A stretch of DNA of 64,000 bases, from the NCBI GenBank assembly GCA_018222605.1, contig JAAEZZ010000004.1, forward strand, positions 270,600 through 334,599. The letters are read 5' to 3'. The notes under the pieces were generated by a model. That model saw only the letters and a program-made list of their open reading frames with translations, was not told where the DNA came from and made no database searches. Of the stretch, positions 39,695 to 49,564 are shown in pieces. Within the stretch, counting starts at the first letter, position 1. Each line of letters starts with the position of its first letter. The position numbers were made by a program, and so were the translations under genes. The stretch is from Alphaproteobacteria bacterium (GTDB lineage Bacteria > Pseudomonadota > Alphaproteobacteria > Caulobacterales > Hyphomonadaceae).

Positions 39695-41038
39695 CTATTC
39701 TTCAAGCGCCTCATAGACCAGCCGCATCGATTCCGCGCGGAAATCGGCGGTCTCGCTGGGTAAAGCGCCGAAGCGCTGAATCATGCCAATGAAGAAAAGA
39801 TCATTCTCCGGGTCGATCCAGAACCATGTCCCTGCGGCGCCGCCCCAATAATAAGTCCCCTTCCCTGCAGGAGACTTCATCGCGACTGGGTCGGTGATGA
39901 TTCCGAAATCCAGCCCGAATTTGTGCTGCTGCATGCTCTCCGGCCCGGCCAATGTGCCGTCAATGCCAATGCCGAGCCCCTCGGGCAACTGGTCAGACCG
40001 CATCATCAGGACGGTTTCCGGCTTCAGCACGCGGTGCCCGCTCAGTGTGCCGCCATTCAGCATCATCTGGCAAAAGCGGGCATAGTCATCCATCGAGGAA
40101 ATCAGGCCGCCTCCGCCGGATTCGAACGGGATCGTCTCTTTCCTGAACTTCAAATTCTCGCTGTAGAGCGGGATGAATTTCCCATCCTCAGGCGAATAGA
40201 ACATCACATCTGCCAGGCGGTCATATTCGGCCTCCGGCACATAAAAGCCGGTATCGTCCATGTTCAGAGACGTGAAGATATTGGCCTTCAGATAGTCTCC
40301 GAAAGACATTCCGGAGAATTTCTCGACCAGATAGCCCTGCACATCCACAGCGGCGGAATAATACCATTTCGTGCCTGGCTCATAGAGCAGCGGAATGCCC
40401 GCCACCTTGTCGATGAAGGTCTCCAGGTCCGGCGCTCTCAGAACCTCCTGCACGCGGAATTGCTCATTGGCATAATCGTCTCCACCCAACCCATAGGCAA
40501 AGCCGGCCGTGTGGCTCATCAGTTCGCGCATCGTGGCCGGACGCTGCAAGTCTTTCAGCTTCGGCGTCCCGTCTTCATTCATCCCGTCCAGAACTTTCAG
40601 CTTCTCGAACTCGGGAATGTACTTCGTAATCGGATCATCCAGGGAGAACTTGCCCTGCTCATACAGCTGCATCAGGGCGACGCCGGTGATCGGCTTCGAC
40701 ATGGAATAGATGCGATACAGCGTATCGGGCTTCACCGGCGCGCCGGTTTCCACATCGCGCACACCATAGCCGCCATATTGCACGACCTGTCCGTCCTTCA
40801 CGAGCAGGGTCTGCATGCCGATCACGCTGCCCTCATCGACAAAGGCCTGCATCCGGTCAGCCAGCGCCTGCAGGCCTGCGGCATCAAAATCATCCGCTGG
40901 CTGGACAGCGGCCAGGGTCGGCCAGCTCTCCGGCAGGGAAGTTTCCTGCGCCGTCGGGGCGCTTGAACACGCTCCCAGCAGAACCATCGCGGCGCTGCAC
41001 GCCAGCAGGCGTCTCCGGCAGGACTGGATTATGGACAT
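39695..41038 (-). CDS. Serine hydrolase (beta-lactamase/transpeptidase-like) lipoprotein
   Basis: Lipobox LLGAC; YRIYSMSKPITGVALMQL (SxxK), YYSAAVDVQGYL (YxA), C-terminal KGTYYWGGAAGT. Confidence 0.88.
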   Translation of the reverse strand: MSIIQSCRRRLLACSAAMVLLGACSSAPTAQETSLPESWPTLAAVQPADDFDAAGLQALADRMQAFVDEGSVIGMQTLLVKDGQVVQYGGYGVRDVETGAPVKPDTLYRIYSMSKPITGVALMQLYEQGKFSLDDPITKYIPEFEKLKVLDGMNEDGTPKLKDLQRPATMRELMSHTAGFAYGLGGDDYANEQFRVQEVLRAPDLETFIDKVAGIPLLYEPGTKWYYSAAVDVQGYLVEKFSGMSFGDYLKANIFTSLNMDDTGFYVPEAEYDRLADVMFYSPEDGKFIPLYSENLKFRKETIPFESGGGGLISSMDDYARFCQMMLNGGTLSGHRVLKPETVLMMRSDQLPEGLGIGIDGTLAGPESMQQHKFGLDFGIITDPVAMKSPAGKGTYYWGGAAGTWFWIDPENDLFFIGMIQRFGALPSETADFRAESMRLVYEALEE

Positions 41039-41237
41039 CGGCATTTCCCCATGAGTTTCTATGATAACAACCACACCCTTATTTTGGCGCTCAACTTCGG
41101 CAAGCACTATTTCAATCTGCTCCTTCCGATGCAGCAGACATGGCCCCTGCCCGGAACGTTGCGCCATGGCGCGCATTGATTCCACGAAACCCTGCCTAGC
41201 GCAGATTTGTGAAACCTGTTTATCGAAAGGACACGCC

Positions 41238-41678
41238 ATGAAACGCCATGCGACCGCCCAATGGAAAGGCAATCTCAAAGAAGGCGCCGGATCTCTCGAC
41301 ACCCAAAGCGGCGCGCTGATGGATCACGGCTATTCCTTCAAGGCCCGCTTTGAGGATGAGAACGGCAAATCCGGCACCAATCCGGAAGAATTGCTGGCCG
41401 CGGCCCATGCTGGCTGCTTCACTATGCAGCTGTCCCACCTGCTGGCCGAGAACGGGACACCGGCTGAAAGCCTGGTCACGAAGTCCGAAGTCACGGTCGA
41501 GCCCAAGGATGGCGGCGGCTTTGAAATCAAGAGCAGCGCGCTGACCCTGAAGGCCAATGTGCCGGGCATCGAGAAAGAGGTTTTCGAATCCATTGCTGGC
41601 AAGGCGAAGACGGGATGTCCGGTTTCGGTCGCCCTTGGCGCCATCGATATCAGCCTCGACGCGCAGCTGGAATACTGA
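41238..41678 (+). CDS. OsmC family peroxiredoxin
   Basis: NPEELLAAAHAGCFTMQLSHLLAE and GCPVSVALG with both conserved Cys. Confidence 0.9.
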   Translation: MKRHATAQWKGNLKEGAGSLDTQSGALMDHGYSFKARFEDENGKSGTNPEELLAAAHAGCFTMQLSHLLAENGTPAESLVTKSEVTVEPKDGGGFEIKSSALTLKANVPGIEKEVFESIAGKAKTGCPVSVALGAIDISLDAQLEY

Positions 41679-41687
41679 CGCAGACTG

Positions 41688-41727
41688 GAAATTCCCGGCC
41701 ATAACTGCCACATTGGCCGGGAATTTC
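41688..41727. other. 13-bp perfect inverted repeat (GAAATTCCCGGCC / GGCCGGGAATTTC)
   Basis: Arms 41688-41700 and 41715-41727 between osmC-like gene and map. Confidence 0.65.
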
Positions 41728-41740
41728 ACCGGAAAGCCGA

Positions 41741-42565
41741 ATGATGAACGATACAGCCCTCCTCCTGCCCATGCGTACGGGCGAAATCCGTATTCACGAT
41801 GCCGAAGGTTTCGAAGGCATGCGCAAGGCTGGCCGCCTTGTCGCAGAATGCATGGACATGCTGGTGCCGGAAGTAAAACCGGGCGTCACGACAGAGCATC
41901 TGGACACTCTGGTCCGCGAATATGTTCTGGACCATGGCGCACAGTCAGCGACGATCGGCTATCGCGGTTACCGCCACGCCACCTGTATTTCGGTAAACCA
42001 TGTCATCTGCCATGGCATTCCCAGCCCGAAACCGCTGAAGGAAGGCGACATTGCCAATATCGACATCACGGTCATCATTGATGGCTGGCATGGCGACCAT
42101 TCCCGCATGTTTGCGGCCGGCGAACTGAAGCGCAAGGCCGAACGCTTGGTGGACGTGACTTATGAGGCCATGATGGCCGGGATCGCGCAAATCCGCCCCG
42201 GCCGCCGCTTTGGCGACATTGGCGGCGCGATCAGCGAGATTGCCCACAAGAACCGGATGTCCGTCGTGGAGGATTTCTGCGGCCACGGGCTTGGAAAGCT
42301 GTTCCATGACGAGCCGAACGTCGTGCACTCAGCCGCCTACAATACCGGACCGGAACTGAAGCCCGGCATGTTCTTCACCGTGGAGCCGATGCTGAACCTT
42401 GGCCGCAAGGATGCGAATATCCTGCCCGATGGCTGGACCGCCGTAACGCGCGACCGCCAGCTATCGGCCCAGTATGAACATTCCGTCGGCGTGACAGAGG
42501 ATGGCGTGGAAATCTTCACCACCTCTCCCAAAGGCTGGCACCAGCCCCACAAGGTGAAGCTCTAA
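41741..42565 (+). CDS. map: Methionine aminopeptidase type I
   Basis: GFEGMRKAGRLVAECMDML, ADIDITVIIDGWHGDHSRMF-like metal site, FCGHGLGKLFHDEPNV, FTVEPML. Confidence 0.94.
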   Translation: MMNDTALLLPMRTGEIRIHDAEGFEGMRKAGRLVAECMDMLVPEVKPGVTTEHLDTLVREYVLDHGAQSATIGYRGYRHATCISVNHVICHGIPSPKPLKEGDIANIDITVIIDGWHGDHSRMFAAGELKRKAERLVDVTYEAMMAGIAQIRPGRRFGDIGGAISEIAHKNRMSVVEDFCGHGLGKLFHDEPNVVHSAAYNTGPELKPGMFFTVEPMLNLGRKDANILPDGWTAVTRDRQLSAQYEHSVGVTEDGVEIFTTSPKGWHQPHKVKL

Positions 42566-42569
42566 CCCT

Positions 42570-43268
42570 ATGCCAGGGGGCGGCGAGTCTTCGGAAAAAC
42601 CCCACTGGCAAGGCCATCGTGAACGCCTGCGCGGCAAGCTGTTGAAGCGCGGCGCGACGGCGCTTGATGATTATGAAGTGCTGGAAGTTTTGCTGATGGC
42701 CTTCATTCCGCGCCGGGATGTAAAGCCCATCGCCAAGGCCCTGCAGGCACGTTTCGGCAGCCTGTCCGCCATCCTCGCAGCCCCATCTGGGGACCTTGTG
42801 AAAGTGGACGGCGTGGGCGAAACCGTGGCGGCCTATCTGAAAGCCATAGCCGAACTAAATGCCCGTGCATCCCGCGAGACCATTCAGCAAAAGACGGCCA
42901 TCTCATCCTGGTCTCAACTGATCGAGTATGTCCGCATCGAACTGCAGCATGAAAAGCGCGAGCAATTCCGCATCCTGTTCCTGGATCGCAAGAACCAGCT
43001 GATCGCCGACGAGATCATGGGCCATGGCACTGTGGACCATGCGCCGGTCTATACCCGCGAAGTGGCCCGGCGCGCACTGGAGCTGCAGGCCTCCGCGCTG
43101 ATCCTGATCCACAACCATCCTTCAGGCGACACGACGCCGTCGCGCGCCGACATAGACATCACGCGAGAGATCATCGACGCGCTCGATCCGTTCGACATCA
43201 CGGTGCATGATCACCTGATTGCCGGAACCGGCGGTGTGACCAGCCTGAGATCTGCCGGCCTGATCTAG
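42570..43268 (+). CDS. radC: RadC family JAB-domain protein
   Basis: HxH...D metalloprotease-like motif LILIHNHPSGDTTPSRADIDIT; HhH-like N-terminus. Confidence 0.93.
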   Translation: MPGGGESSEKPHWQGHRERLRGKLLKRGATALDDYEVLEVLLMAFIPRRDVKPIAKALQARFGSLSAILAAPSGDLVKVDGVGETVAAYLKAIAELNARASRETIQQKTAISSWSQLIEYVRIELQHEKREQFRILFLDRKNQLIADEIMGHGTVDHAPVYTREVARRALELQASALILIHNHPSGDTTPSRADIDITREIIDALDPFDITVHDHLIAGTGGVTSLRSAGLI

Positions 43269-43942
43269 CTCTGCCCGAACTGGCGCAGCAGGTTCGAGAT
43301 CGTCTTTGACAGCACCAGCAGCTCGGGCGATTGCAGATCCATCTTCTTGGCCATGCCGGACCGCAGATTTTCCAGATCAAACAGCACTTCTCGTATCGCC
43401 TCATCGCGCACGGAACTCTCGATCCAGCCGATGCAGACCAAACGCGCCCCGGATGTGACAGGGGCAACGCGGTGCAGGCTGGTCGATGGATAGAGCACCA
43501 TGTCACCAGCCGGCAGTTTGACCGATTGCGTCATGCCTGCCAGTTCGACCTGCAGCTCGCCGCCTTCATACGTGTCCGGCTCTGACAGGAACAATGTGTA
43601 GGACATGTCCGTGCGAATGCGGGTGTCCCCTGCCCCCATAAAAGCATTGTCGACATGGAAGCCATAGCCCCCGCCCGCTTCCGTCTTGCTGATCATCTGT
43701 TTTGAGAAACGCCGGGGCTGGGTCGCGGCCCGCAAGACGGGATGGCGCTCGATCTTTTCCTTCAGATCTTCGCGCAGCTGTTTGCCGGTGCGGGATGTCA
43801 GATCGGCCTGTTGGTTGCGTTTGACCGCGCGCGCCATGCCGCCTGCCGTTTCGGCGCCGTCGCGCCAGCCCAGCGTGGCGATGAGATCGCGGGTTTCTGC
43901 CAGATCAGAGGCATTGAGAATGCCGGTAAGCGTAAGAAGCAT
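43265..43942 (-). CDS. PKHD-type Fe(II)/2OG hydroxylase (PiuC/YbiX family)
   Basis: GYGFHVDNAFMG, DMSYTLFLSEPDTYEGGELQVE, LYPSTSLHRVAPVTSGARLVCIGWIES. Confidence 0.92.
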   Translation of the reverse strand: MLLTLTGILNASDLAETRDLIATLGWRDGAETAGGMARAVKRNQQADLTSRTGKQLREDLKEKIERHPVLRAATQPRRFSKQMISKTEAGGGYGFHVDNAFMGAGDTRIRTDMSYTLFLSEPDTYEGGELQVELAGMTQSVKLPAGDMVLYPSTSLHRVAPVTSGARLVCIGWIESSVRDEAIREVLFDLENLRSGMAKKMDLQSPELLVLSKTISNLLRQFGQS

Positions 43943-44017
43943 GTCCGTCCCACTTGCGAATAAGTTGCATTTGCGTCATTGAGGCTACACTACCCCGCTA
44001 CCAAGAGGAAAGTCACC

Positions 44018-44902
44018 GTGACATTCGAGACCAAACTGAAACAATGGACCACACTCGGCCTCGGGACGGTCCTGATGACCGGCGCCCTCGCAGGCTGCAG
44101 TGAATCTGCCACACCTTCCAATGAGACGCCCGCCGAAGTGGCGCAGCCCGATAGTGCTGAAACGCCTGACACCTCAGCTGCAGAGCCCGCCGCAGTCGCT
44201 GGCGAAGGCGAATCCGGCATGGGCGGCGAAGGTGAAGGGGGCGAAGGTGAAGGGGGCGTTTCGATTGAAGCGGCCTATACCGACCCGGTCGTCTACAAAT
44301 CCGCTGTTGCCGTGGCCATGGCCCATGTGCTCGCCGCGCGCGACGCCTTTGCAGAGGGTGAGAAAGAGGCTGCCGCCGAAATGTATGCTCACCCGGTCTC
44401 CGAAGTCCTGTTCGACATGGAACCCGTCTTCCAGGCCCAAGGCGTCGCTGACTTCACGGATCTTTTCACAGATACATCTGCGGCCGTGTTTGCAGACGAA
44501 TCGCAGGACCAGATCAATGCGCGTACAGATGCCATTCTGAAAGCGCTTGATGCCGCTGCCGCCAAGGCACCGGCAACAGACAAGAGCGAAGGCTATGTCA
44601 GCGCGCGCGTTGTCGCAGACCAGATTAACCGCGCCAGCGCCATGTACCGCGCCGCGCTGGAGACAGACCGCTACGAGCCTTATCTGGACGGCTATGGCTT
44701 CTACCAGACGGCCGAGAAAAAGTTCACTGAGAATGAAGCCGCCATCAAGGCTGATAATGCCGATGGGGCCGCAGCGATTCGCAAGGCCCTGACCGCCCTG
44801 TCTTCCGCCTATCCAACGGCGCTGCGCCCGGATTCGATGACGGGTGACACTTCTGCCATCAGCGTTGCAAACTCAGAAGTGCTGCTAAGCCTCAGCGAAT
44901 AA
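44018..44902 (+). CDS. Hypothetical lipoprotein with Gly/Glu repeat linker; GTG start
   Basis: AAGAGGAAAG ribosome-binding site, GTG start, lipobox LAGC, GMGGEGEGGEGEGG linker, helical C-domain. Confidence 0.7.
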   Translation: MTFETKLKQWTTLGLGTVLMTGALAGCSESATPSNETPAEVAQPDSAETPDTSAAEPAAVAGEGESGMGGEGEGGEGEGGVSIEAAYTDPVVYKSAVAVAMAHVLAARDAFAEGEKEAAAEMYAHPVSEVLFDMEPVFQAQGVADFTDLFTDTSAAVFADESQDQINARTDAILKALDAAAAKAPATDKSEGYVSARVVADQINRASAMYRAALETDRYEPYLDGYGFYQTAEKKFTENEAAIKADNADGAAAIRKALTALSSAYPTALRPDSMTGDTSAISVANSEVLLSLSE

Positions 44903-45049
44903 GCCCTCTCCACATGACTGCCGCCGGCGCGCAAACTGTCCTGACTTAGAGTAAGGGCTTGCGTGTCGGCGGAACCAGTTTACCGTAGGGGCCACAACAG
45001 AGAGGCGCCGCCAGATGCGCCCGCTTAAACACGGGAGGAGCATCGGCGT

Positions 45050-46567
45050 ATGACCGACACCACAGCCGGCCAATCTAACACGGGCGGACACATCACAGGT
45101 TTCGGATCCAAGGGGTATCGCACCTATGTGCTGATCGCCCTGATGCTGGTCTACACGCTGAACTTTATCGACCGGACTTTGATCTCGGTTGTCGCACAGC
45201 CGATCATCAACACCTTCCAGCTGAATGACACCCAATGGGGCCTGCTCTCAGGCCCTCCCTTTGCGCTGTTTTATGCCGCCATGGGTATCCCGATTGCGAT
45301 GTGGGCTGACCGTGCCAATCGCGTGATGATCATCGCGCTCTGCATTATCATCTGGTCCGTGATGACCGCGCTGTGTGGCATGGCAACGGCCTTCATCTGG
45401 CTGCTCGTCTTCCGTGTTGGCGTGGCCATTGGTGAGGCTGGCTGTACGCCGCCTGCCAACTCGCTGATCACCGATTACTATCCGCCCAAAAGCCGTGCTG
45501 GCGCGCTGGGCATCTATTCCATGGGCGTCACGCTGGGCGCTGTTCTGGCCCAGCTGTTCGGCGGCTCCATCGCCGGCATCAAGGGCGAGGATTTCGGCAA
45601 CTGGATCGGCTCTCTGGGCCTTGGCGGACTTTTCTCCGGCATCGACTGGTCAACTGTCGAAGGCTGGCGCATCGCCTTTGTCGTCGTGGGCGCACCGGGC
45701 GTCATCATTGCCCTGATCCTGATGTTCACGATCAAGGAACCGCCACGCGGTTATTCCGACCCGCCCTCTGCCAATAGCGGCAAGAAGGCCCCCTTCTTTG
45801 ATGCCTTCCGCGAATTTGCCTCCAAGCCGACCTTCTGGTGGCTGTCCCTGGGCGCGGCGCTGGTGGCCTTTGTCGGCTATGGCCTGATCAGCTTCCAGGC
45901 CCCTTTCCTTCAGCGGGTGCACGGCATCGGCGTGCGCGACGCAGCCGTGCTGTATGGCGCGCCGCTGGCGGCTGTCTCCGCCGTGGGCACCTTCCTGGGT
46001 GGCTATATTTCCGAAAAGCTCGAAGGCCGCTTCCCGACTATTGCCGCCTGGCTACCGGGCGCGGGTCTGATGATCGCCGTGCCGGCCTATATCGCGGCCT
46101 TCTTCGCGCCGAGCCTACAAGTTGCCTTCGGCCTCTGGGTCATCGCAGGCATCGCGCATTATCTTTATCTCAGCGGCCAGTACATGGTGGGCACCGCCAT
46201 TGTCAGCCCGCAATCCCGCGCCACCACAATCGCCGTGATGCTGCTAATCATCAGCCTCATCGGTAATGGCATCGGGCCGCTCTTTGTCGGCGCAATGAGC
46301 GACTTTTTCATGGGCCAGGAAATTTCCAAAGCTGGCCTCTCCGCCCTTGCGGACACGTTCAATCCACGCCTGTGCGGGACAGACCCCGCCGCACTTGGCG
46401 CAGACGGCCCGGAACTTTGCCGCGCCTATGCGAATGGCCTGCGCTATTCCATGGCCGCAACGGTTCTGTTCTTTGTCGTCGCAGCGGGCTGTTACTTCAT
46501 GGCGTCCCGCTCATTTGCCCGCGACAGGTATAATCCGGACATGCCTGCCAGCGGTATGGGGACATAA
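45050..46567 (+). CDS. MFS transporter, spinster-like
   Basis: 12-TM pattern; NFIDRTLISVVAQPI, FRVGVAIGEAGCTPPANSLITDYY. Confidence 0.9.
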   Translation: MTDTTAGQSNTGGHITGFGSKGYRTYVLIALMLVYTLNFIDRTLISVVAQPIINTFQLNDTQWGLLSGPPFALFYAAMGIPIAMWADRANRVMIIALCIIIWSVMTALCGMATAFIWLLVFRVGVAIGEAGCTPPANSLITDYYPPKSRAGALGIYSMGVTLGAVLAQLFGGSIAGIKGEDFGNWIGSLGLGGLFSGIDWSTVEGWRIAFVVVGAPGVIIALILMFTIKEPPRGYSDPPSANSGKKAPFFDAFREFASKPTFWWLSLGAALVAFVGYGLISFQAPFLQRVHGIGVRDAAVLYGAPLAAVSAVGTFLGGYISEKLEGRFPTIAAWLPGAGLMIAVPAYIAAFFAPSLQVAFGLWVIAGIAHYLYLSGQYMVGTAIVSPQSRATTIAVMLLIISLIGNGIGPLFVGAMSDFFMGQEISKAGLSALADTFNPRLCGTDPAALGADGPELCRAYANGLRYSMAATVLFFVVAAGCYFMASRSFARDRYNPDMPASGMGT

Positions 46568-46606
46568 AAAAACAAAAAACAAAGCCGGACTTAGAGGAGA
46601 CGCCCA

Positions 46607-48085
46607 ATGAGTGACGCCGCCACGGAAGCCCGCCCGGGATACGAGACCGGTTACAGGACCAAGGGATATCGGGCCTATGTGCTCGCCTCACTTCTGATGG
46701 TCTATATCTTCAATTTCATCGACCGCTCGATCTTCGGCATTCTGACCGATCCCATCCGTGACAGCCTGAAACTGGAAGACTGGCAGATGGGTCTGTTGGG
46801 CGGTCTGGCCTTTGCGATGTTCTACACGACGCTGGGCATTCCAATTGCGCGCGTCTCCGAACGACACAGCCGGATGATGATAATTGTTGGCTCGCTTACC
46901 ATCTGGAGCCTGATGACTGTTCTGTGCGGCTTCGCTGTCGGCTTTGCCAGCATGTTCCTGTTCCGGCTTCTGGTAGGCGTGGGCGAAGCAGGCTGCACCC
47001 CCCCGGCGCAATCCGTGCTCGCCGATTATTTCAAGCCCGGCAGCCGCGCGACTGCAGCCTCCATTTATGCGCTTGGCGTTCCGCTGGGCGGCATGTTTGC
47101 CGGCCTGGCTGCCGGGCCGATCAATGATTTTGTCACCGGCGAAAACGTCCACAACATGTTTGAGAATTTGGGCTGGAGCTGGGCAACGGGCCTGATTGAC
47201 TGGAAAAGCCTTGAGGGCTGGCGCATTGCCTTCATCGCCGTCGGCCTACCCGGCCTGTTGTTTGCGGTCATTATCGGCCTGACCGTCAAGGAACCGCCGC
47301 GCGGGTATACTGATCCCCCGAATGCCACAAAGCCCGAGGCGGAAAGCTTTCTCGTTGCCCTGAAAAAGCTCGCCCGCAAGCCCACCTATGTGCACGTTGT
47401 GACAGGCGCCGCGATTGCCTCCTTTGCTGGCTATGGTGTGGCGGCCTTCTCAACCTCGTTCCTATTGCGCGTGCATGAGCTGACGCTGACACAAGCCGCC
47501 CTGATCTTCTCTCTTGTGCTTGGCCTGATGGCCGCCATTGGCGTGTTCCTGTCAGGTTTTCTGGCAGACCGTCTGTCTGTCCGGCATCCAACAGCCCTGT
47601 CATGGATGCCCGCACTCGGCATGGGCTTGTCCGTGCCGCTCTACTGGCTCGGCTATCTCAGCCCATCGGTTGCCCTGATGCTGCCGCCGCTGATGGCCGC
47701 CGCGACACTCCATTACTTCTATCTTGGGCCGATGTATGCCGTCTCGGCCGGTGTGGTGGATGCCCGCACACGCGCAACAGCGGTGTCGATCACCCTGTTC
47801 GCCGTGAATCTGATCGGACTCGGTCTCGGCCCAACGCTGATCGGTTTACTGTCGACCACGCTGAAGTCCATGATGCTGTCAGGCGCCAATCTCGGCTTGA
47901 CCCTGGATGTCTGCAAGGACACGGCCCTGCTGAGCGCCGAGCAGATCGCGGCCTGTTCCAACGCCGATGCGCGCGGCCTGCAATGGTCAATTCTTGTCTT
48001 CGCAACCCTCTATGCCTGGGCAGCCATTCATTATCTGCTGGCCGGCAAGACACTACAGCGTGACATGGTGGCCAAGACCGCTTAA
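46607..48085 (+). CDS. MFS transporter, spinster-like (tandem paralogue)
   Basis: NFIDRSIFGILTDPI, GVGEAGCTPPAQSVLADYF; colinear similarity with 45050-46567. Confidence 0.9.
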   Translation: MSDAATEARPGYETGYRTKGYRAYVLASLLMVYIFNFIDRSIFGILTDPIRDSLKLEDWQMGLLGGLAFAMFYTTLGIPIARVSERHSRMMIIVGSLTIWSLMTVLCGFAVGFASMFLFRLLVGVGEAGCTPPAQSVLADYFKPGSRATAASIYALGVPLGGMFAGLAAGPINDFVTGENVHNMFENLGWSWATGLIDWKSLEGWRIAFIAVGLPGLLFAVIIGLTVKEPPRGYTDPPNATKPEAESFLVALKKLARKPTYVHVVTGAAIASFAGYGVAAFSTSFLLRVHELTLTQAALIFSLVLGLMAAIGVFLSGFLADRLSVRHPTALSWMPALGMGLSVPLYWLGYLSPSVALMLPPLMAAATLHYFYLGPMYAVSAGVVDARTRATAVSITLFAVNLIGLGLGPTLIGLLSTTLKSMMLSGANLGLTLDVCKDTALLSAEQIAACSNADARGLQWSILVFATLYAWAAIHYLLAGKTLQRDMVAKTA

Positions 48086-48095
48086 TCGGTCCCGT

Positions 48096-49076
48096 ATGGC
48101 TGTTTATACTCAAGTTTCCGACGATGCGCTGGCGGCGTATCTCGATGAATATGATCTCGGCAAGGCCCTGTCTTTCAAGGGCATCGCCGAGGGTGTGGAG
48201 AATTCCAACTATTATCTGGAGACCACAAAAGGTCGCTATATTCTCACCTTGTTCGAGAAACGCGTGAATGCGGATGACCTCCCCTATTTCATCGGTCTGA
48301 AACAGCATCTGGCGGCGGGCGGCTTCCCCTGCCCTGAGCCGATCATGGCAAAGGATGGCAAGGCGCTGCGCACGCTGGAAGGCCGCCCGGCCGTGATCGT
48401 CTCCTTCGTGGACGGCCTGTCGCCCAGAAGCCCAAATCCGGCTCAGTGCCGAGGCATTGGCGAAGGTCTCGCGCGCATGCACGTCGCCCTGTCCGATTAT
48501 GAAAAGACGCGCGAGAACAGTCTCGGCCCTGCCGCCTGGCCGCGCCTCTGGAAAGGCCAGTCGGAACAGGCCGACGCCCTGCACCCAGGCCTCTCCGGTC
48601 TGATTGACGAGGCCCTCACCGACATTGCCGAGGCCAAGCCCCAAAGCCTCAGCCTTCCACGCGGCACAATCCATGCCGATCTCTTCCCGGACAATGCCTT
48701 TTTCCTGGGGGATGACTTCTCCGGCATCATCGATTTCTATTTCGCCTGCACCGACGCGCTCGCCTATGATCTTGCCATCTGCCTGAACGCCTGGGCGTTT
48801 GAGGATGGCGACGGACGGATGTCAATCGACTACAATTTCTCCAAAGGCGCCGCCCTGATTGCCGGCTATGAAAACGTCCGCCCGCTGGAGCCTGCGGAGC
48901 GCGAGGCCCTGCCCCTGCTCGCCCGCGGCGCAGCCTTGCGCTTTTTCCTGACGCGGATGGTCGACTGGACCACCACACCCGAAGGCGCCCTCGTAAAGCC
49001 CAAGAATCCCCTCGAATATGCCGCCCGCCTCGCTTTCCATAGAAAGGTGACCACGGCAGAAGGATATGGTGCTTGA
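48096..49076 (+). CDS. thrB: Homoserine kinase
   Basis: KGIAEGVENSNYYLETTKGRYILTLFEKRV, IHADLFPDNAFFLGDDFSGIIDFYFACTD. Confidence 0.92.
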   Translation: MAVYTQVSDDALAAYLDEYDLGKALSFKGIAEGVENSNYYLETTKGRYILTLFEKRVNADDLPYFIGLKQHLAAGGFPCPEPIMAKDGKALRTLEGRPAVIVSFVDGLSPRSPNPAQCRGIGEGLARMHVALSDYEKTRENSLGPAAWPRLWKGQSEQADALHPGLSGLIDEALTDIAEAKPQSLSLPRGTIHADLFPDNAFFLGDDFSGIIDFYFACTDALAYDLAICLNAWAFEDGDGRMSIDYNFSKGAALIAGYENVRPLEPAEREALPLLARGAALRFFLTRMVDWTTTPEGALVKPKNPLEYAARLAFHRKVTTAEGYGA

Positions 49077-49564
49077 AAGAGGTATGGCGGAGATGGAAGG
49101 CGTTGATTGCGGCCAGTCTGGTTGCCCCGATCCTCGCGGCCACCCTGTCCGCCACTCTGCTCGCTATGCTGGTCTTCCCGGAACTGATCTTTCAGGTTGA
49201 GGTCAGCTCAGGCGTCTATCGCGACGCCAGCATTCACGAGATCGCCACCAGCCTGGTCGGGTTTGCCCTTATGGGCCTGGCGTTCGGCGTGATACTCGGC
49301 TGGCCCGCCATGATCATTGGCGGCGTGCCCGTGCATGCCTTTCTCGTCCGTATCCGCCGGACAGATTTTCTCGTCTACGCTCTGAGCGGCGCCCTCCTCG
49401 GCACGCTCGTCATGCTGGTCTACTTTGTCGGCACAAGCGGGTTTCGCGATCCGGTCAGCGTGCTGACAAGCGGGCCGATCCTGCTGTCCGGCCCCCTCAC
49501 CGGCCTGCTGACGGCCGCGCAATTCTGGCTAATTCGCCGTCCAGACCGGATCCTGATGTCATGA
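49073..49564 (+). CDS. Integral membrane protein, unknown
   Basis: 163-aa, TM rich; TTG start overlaps thrB stop (TTGA). Confidence 0.6.
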   Translation: MKEVWRRWKALIAASLVAPILAATLSATLLAMLVFPELIFQVEVSSGVYRDASIHEIATSLVGFALMGLAFGVILGWPAMIIGGVPVHAFLVRIRRTDFLVYALSGALLGTLVMLVYFVGTSGFRDPVSVLTSGPILLSGPLTGLLTAAQFWLIRRPDRILMS

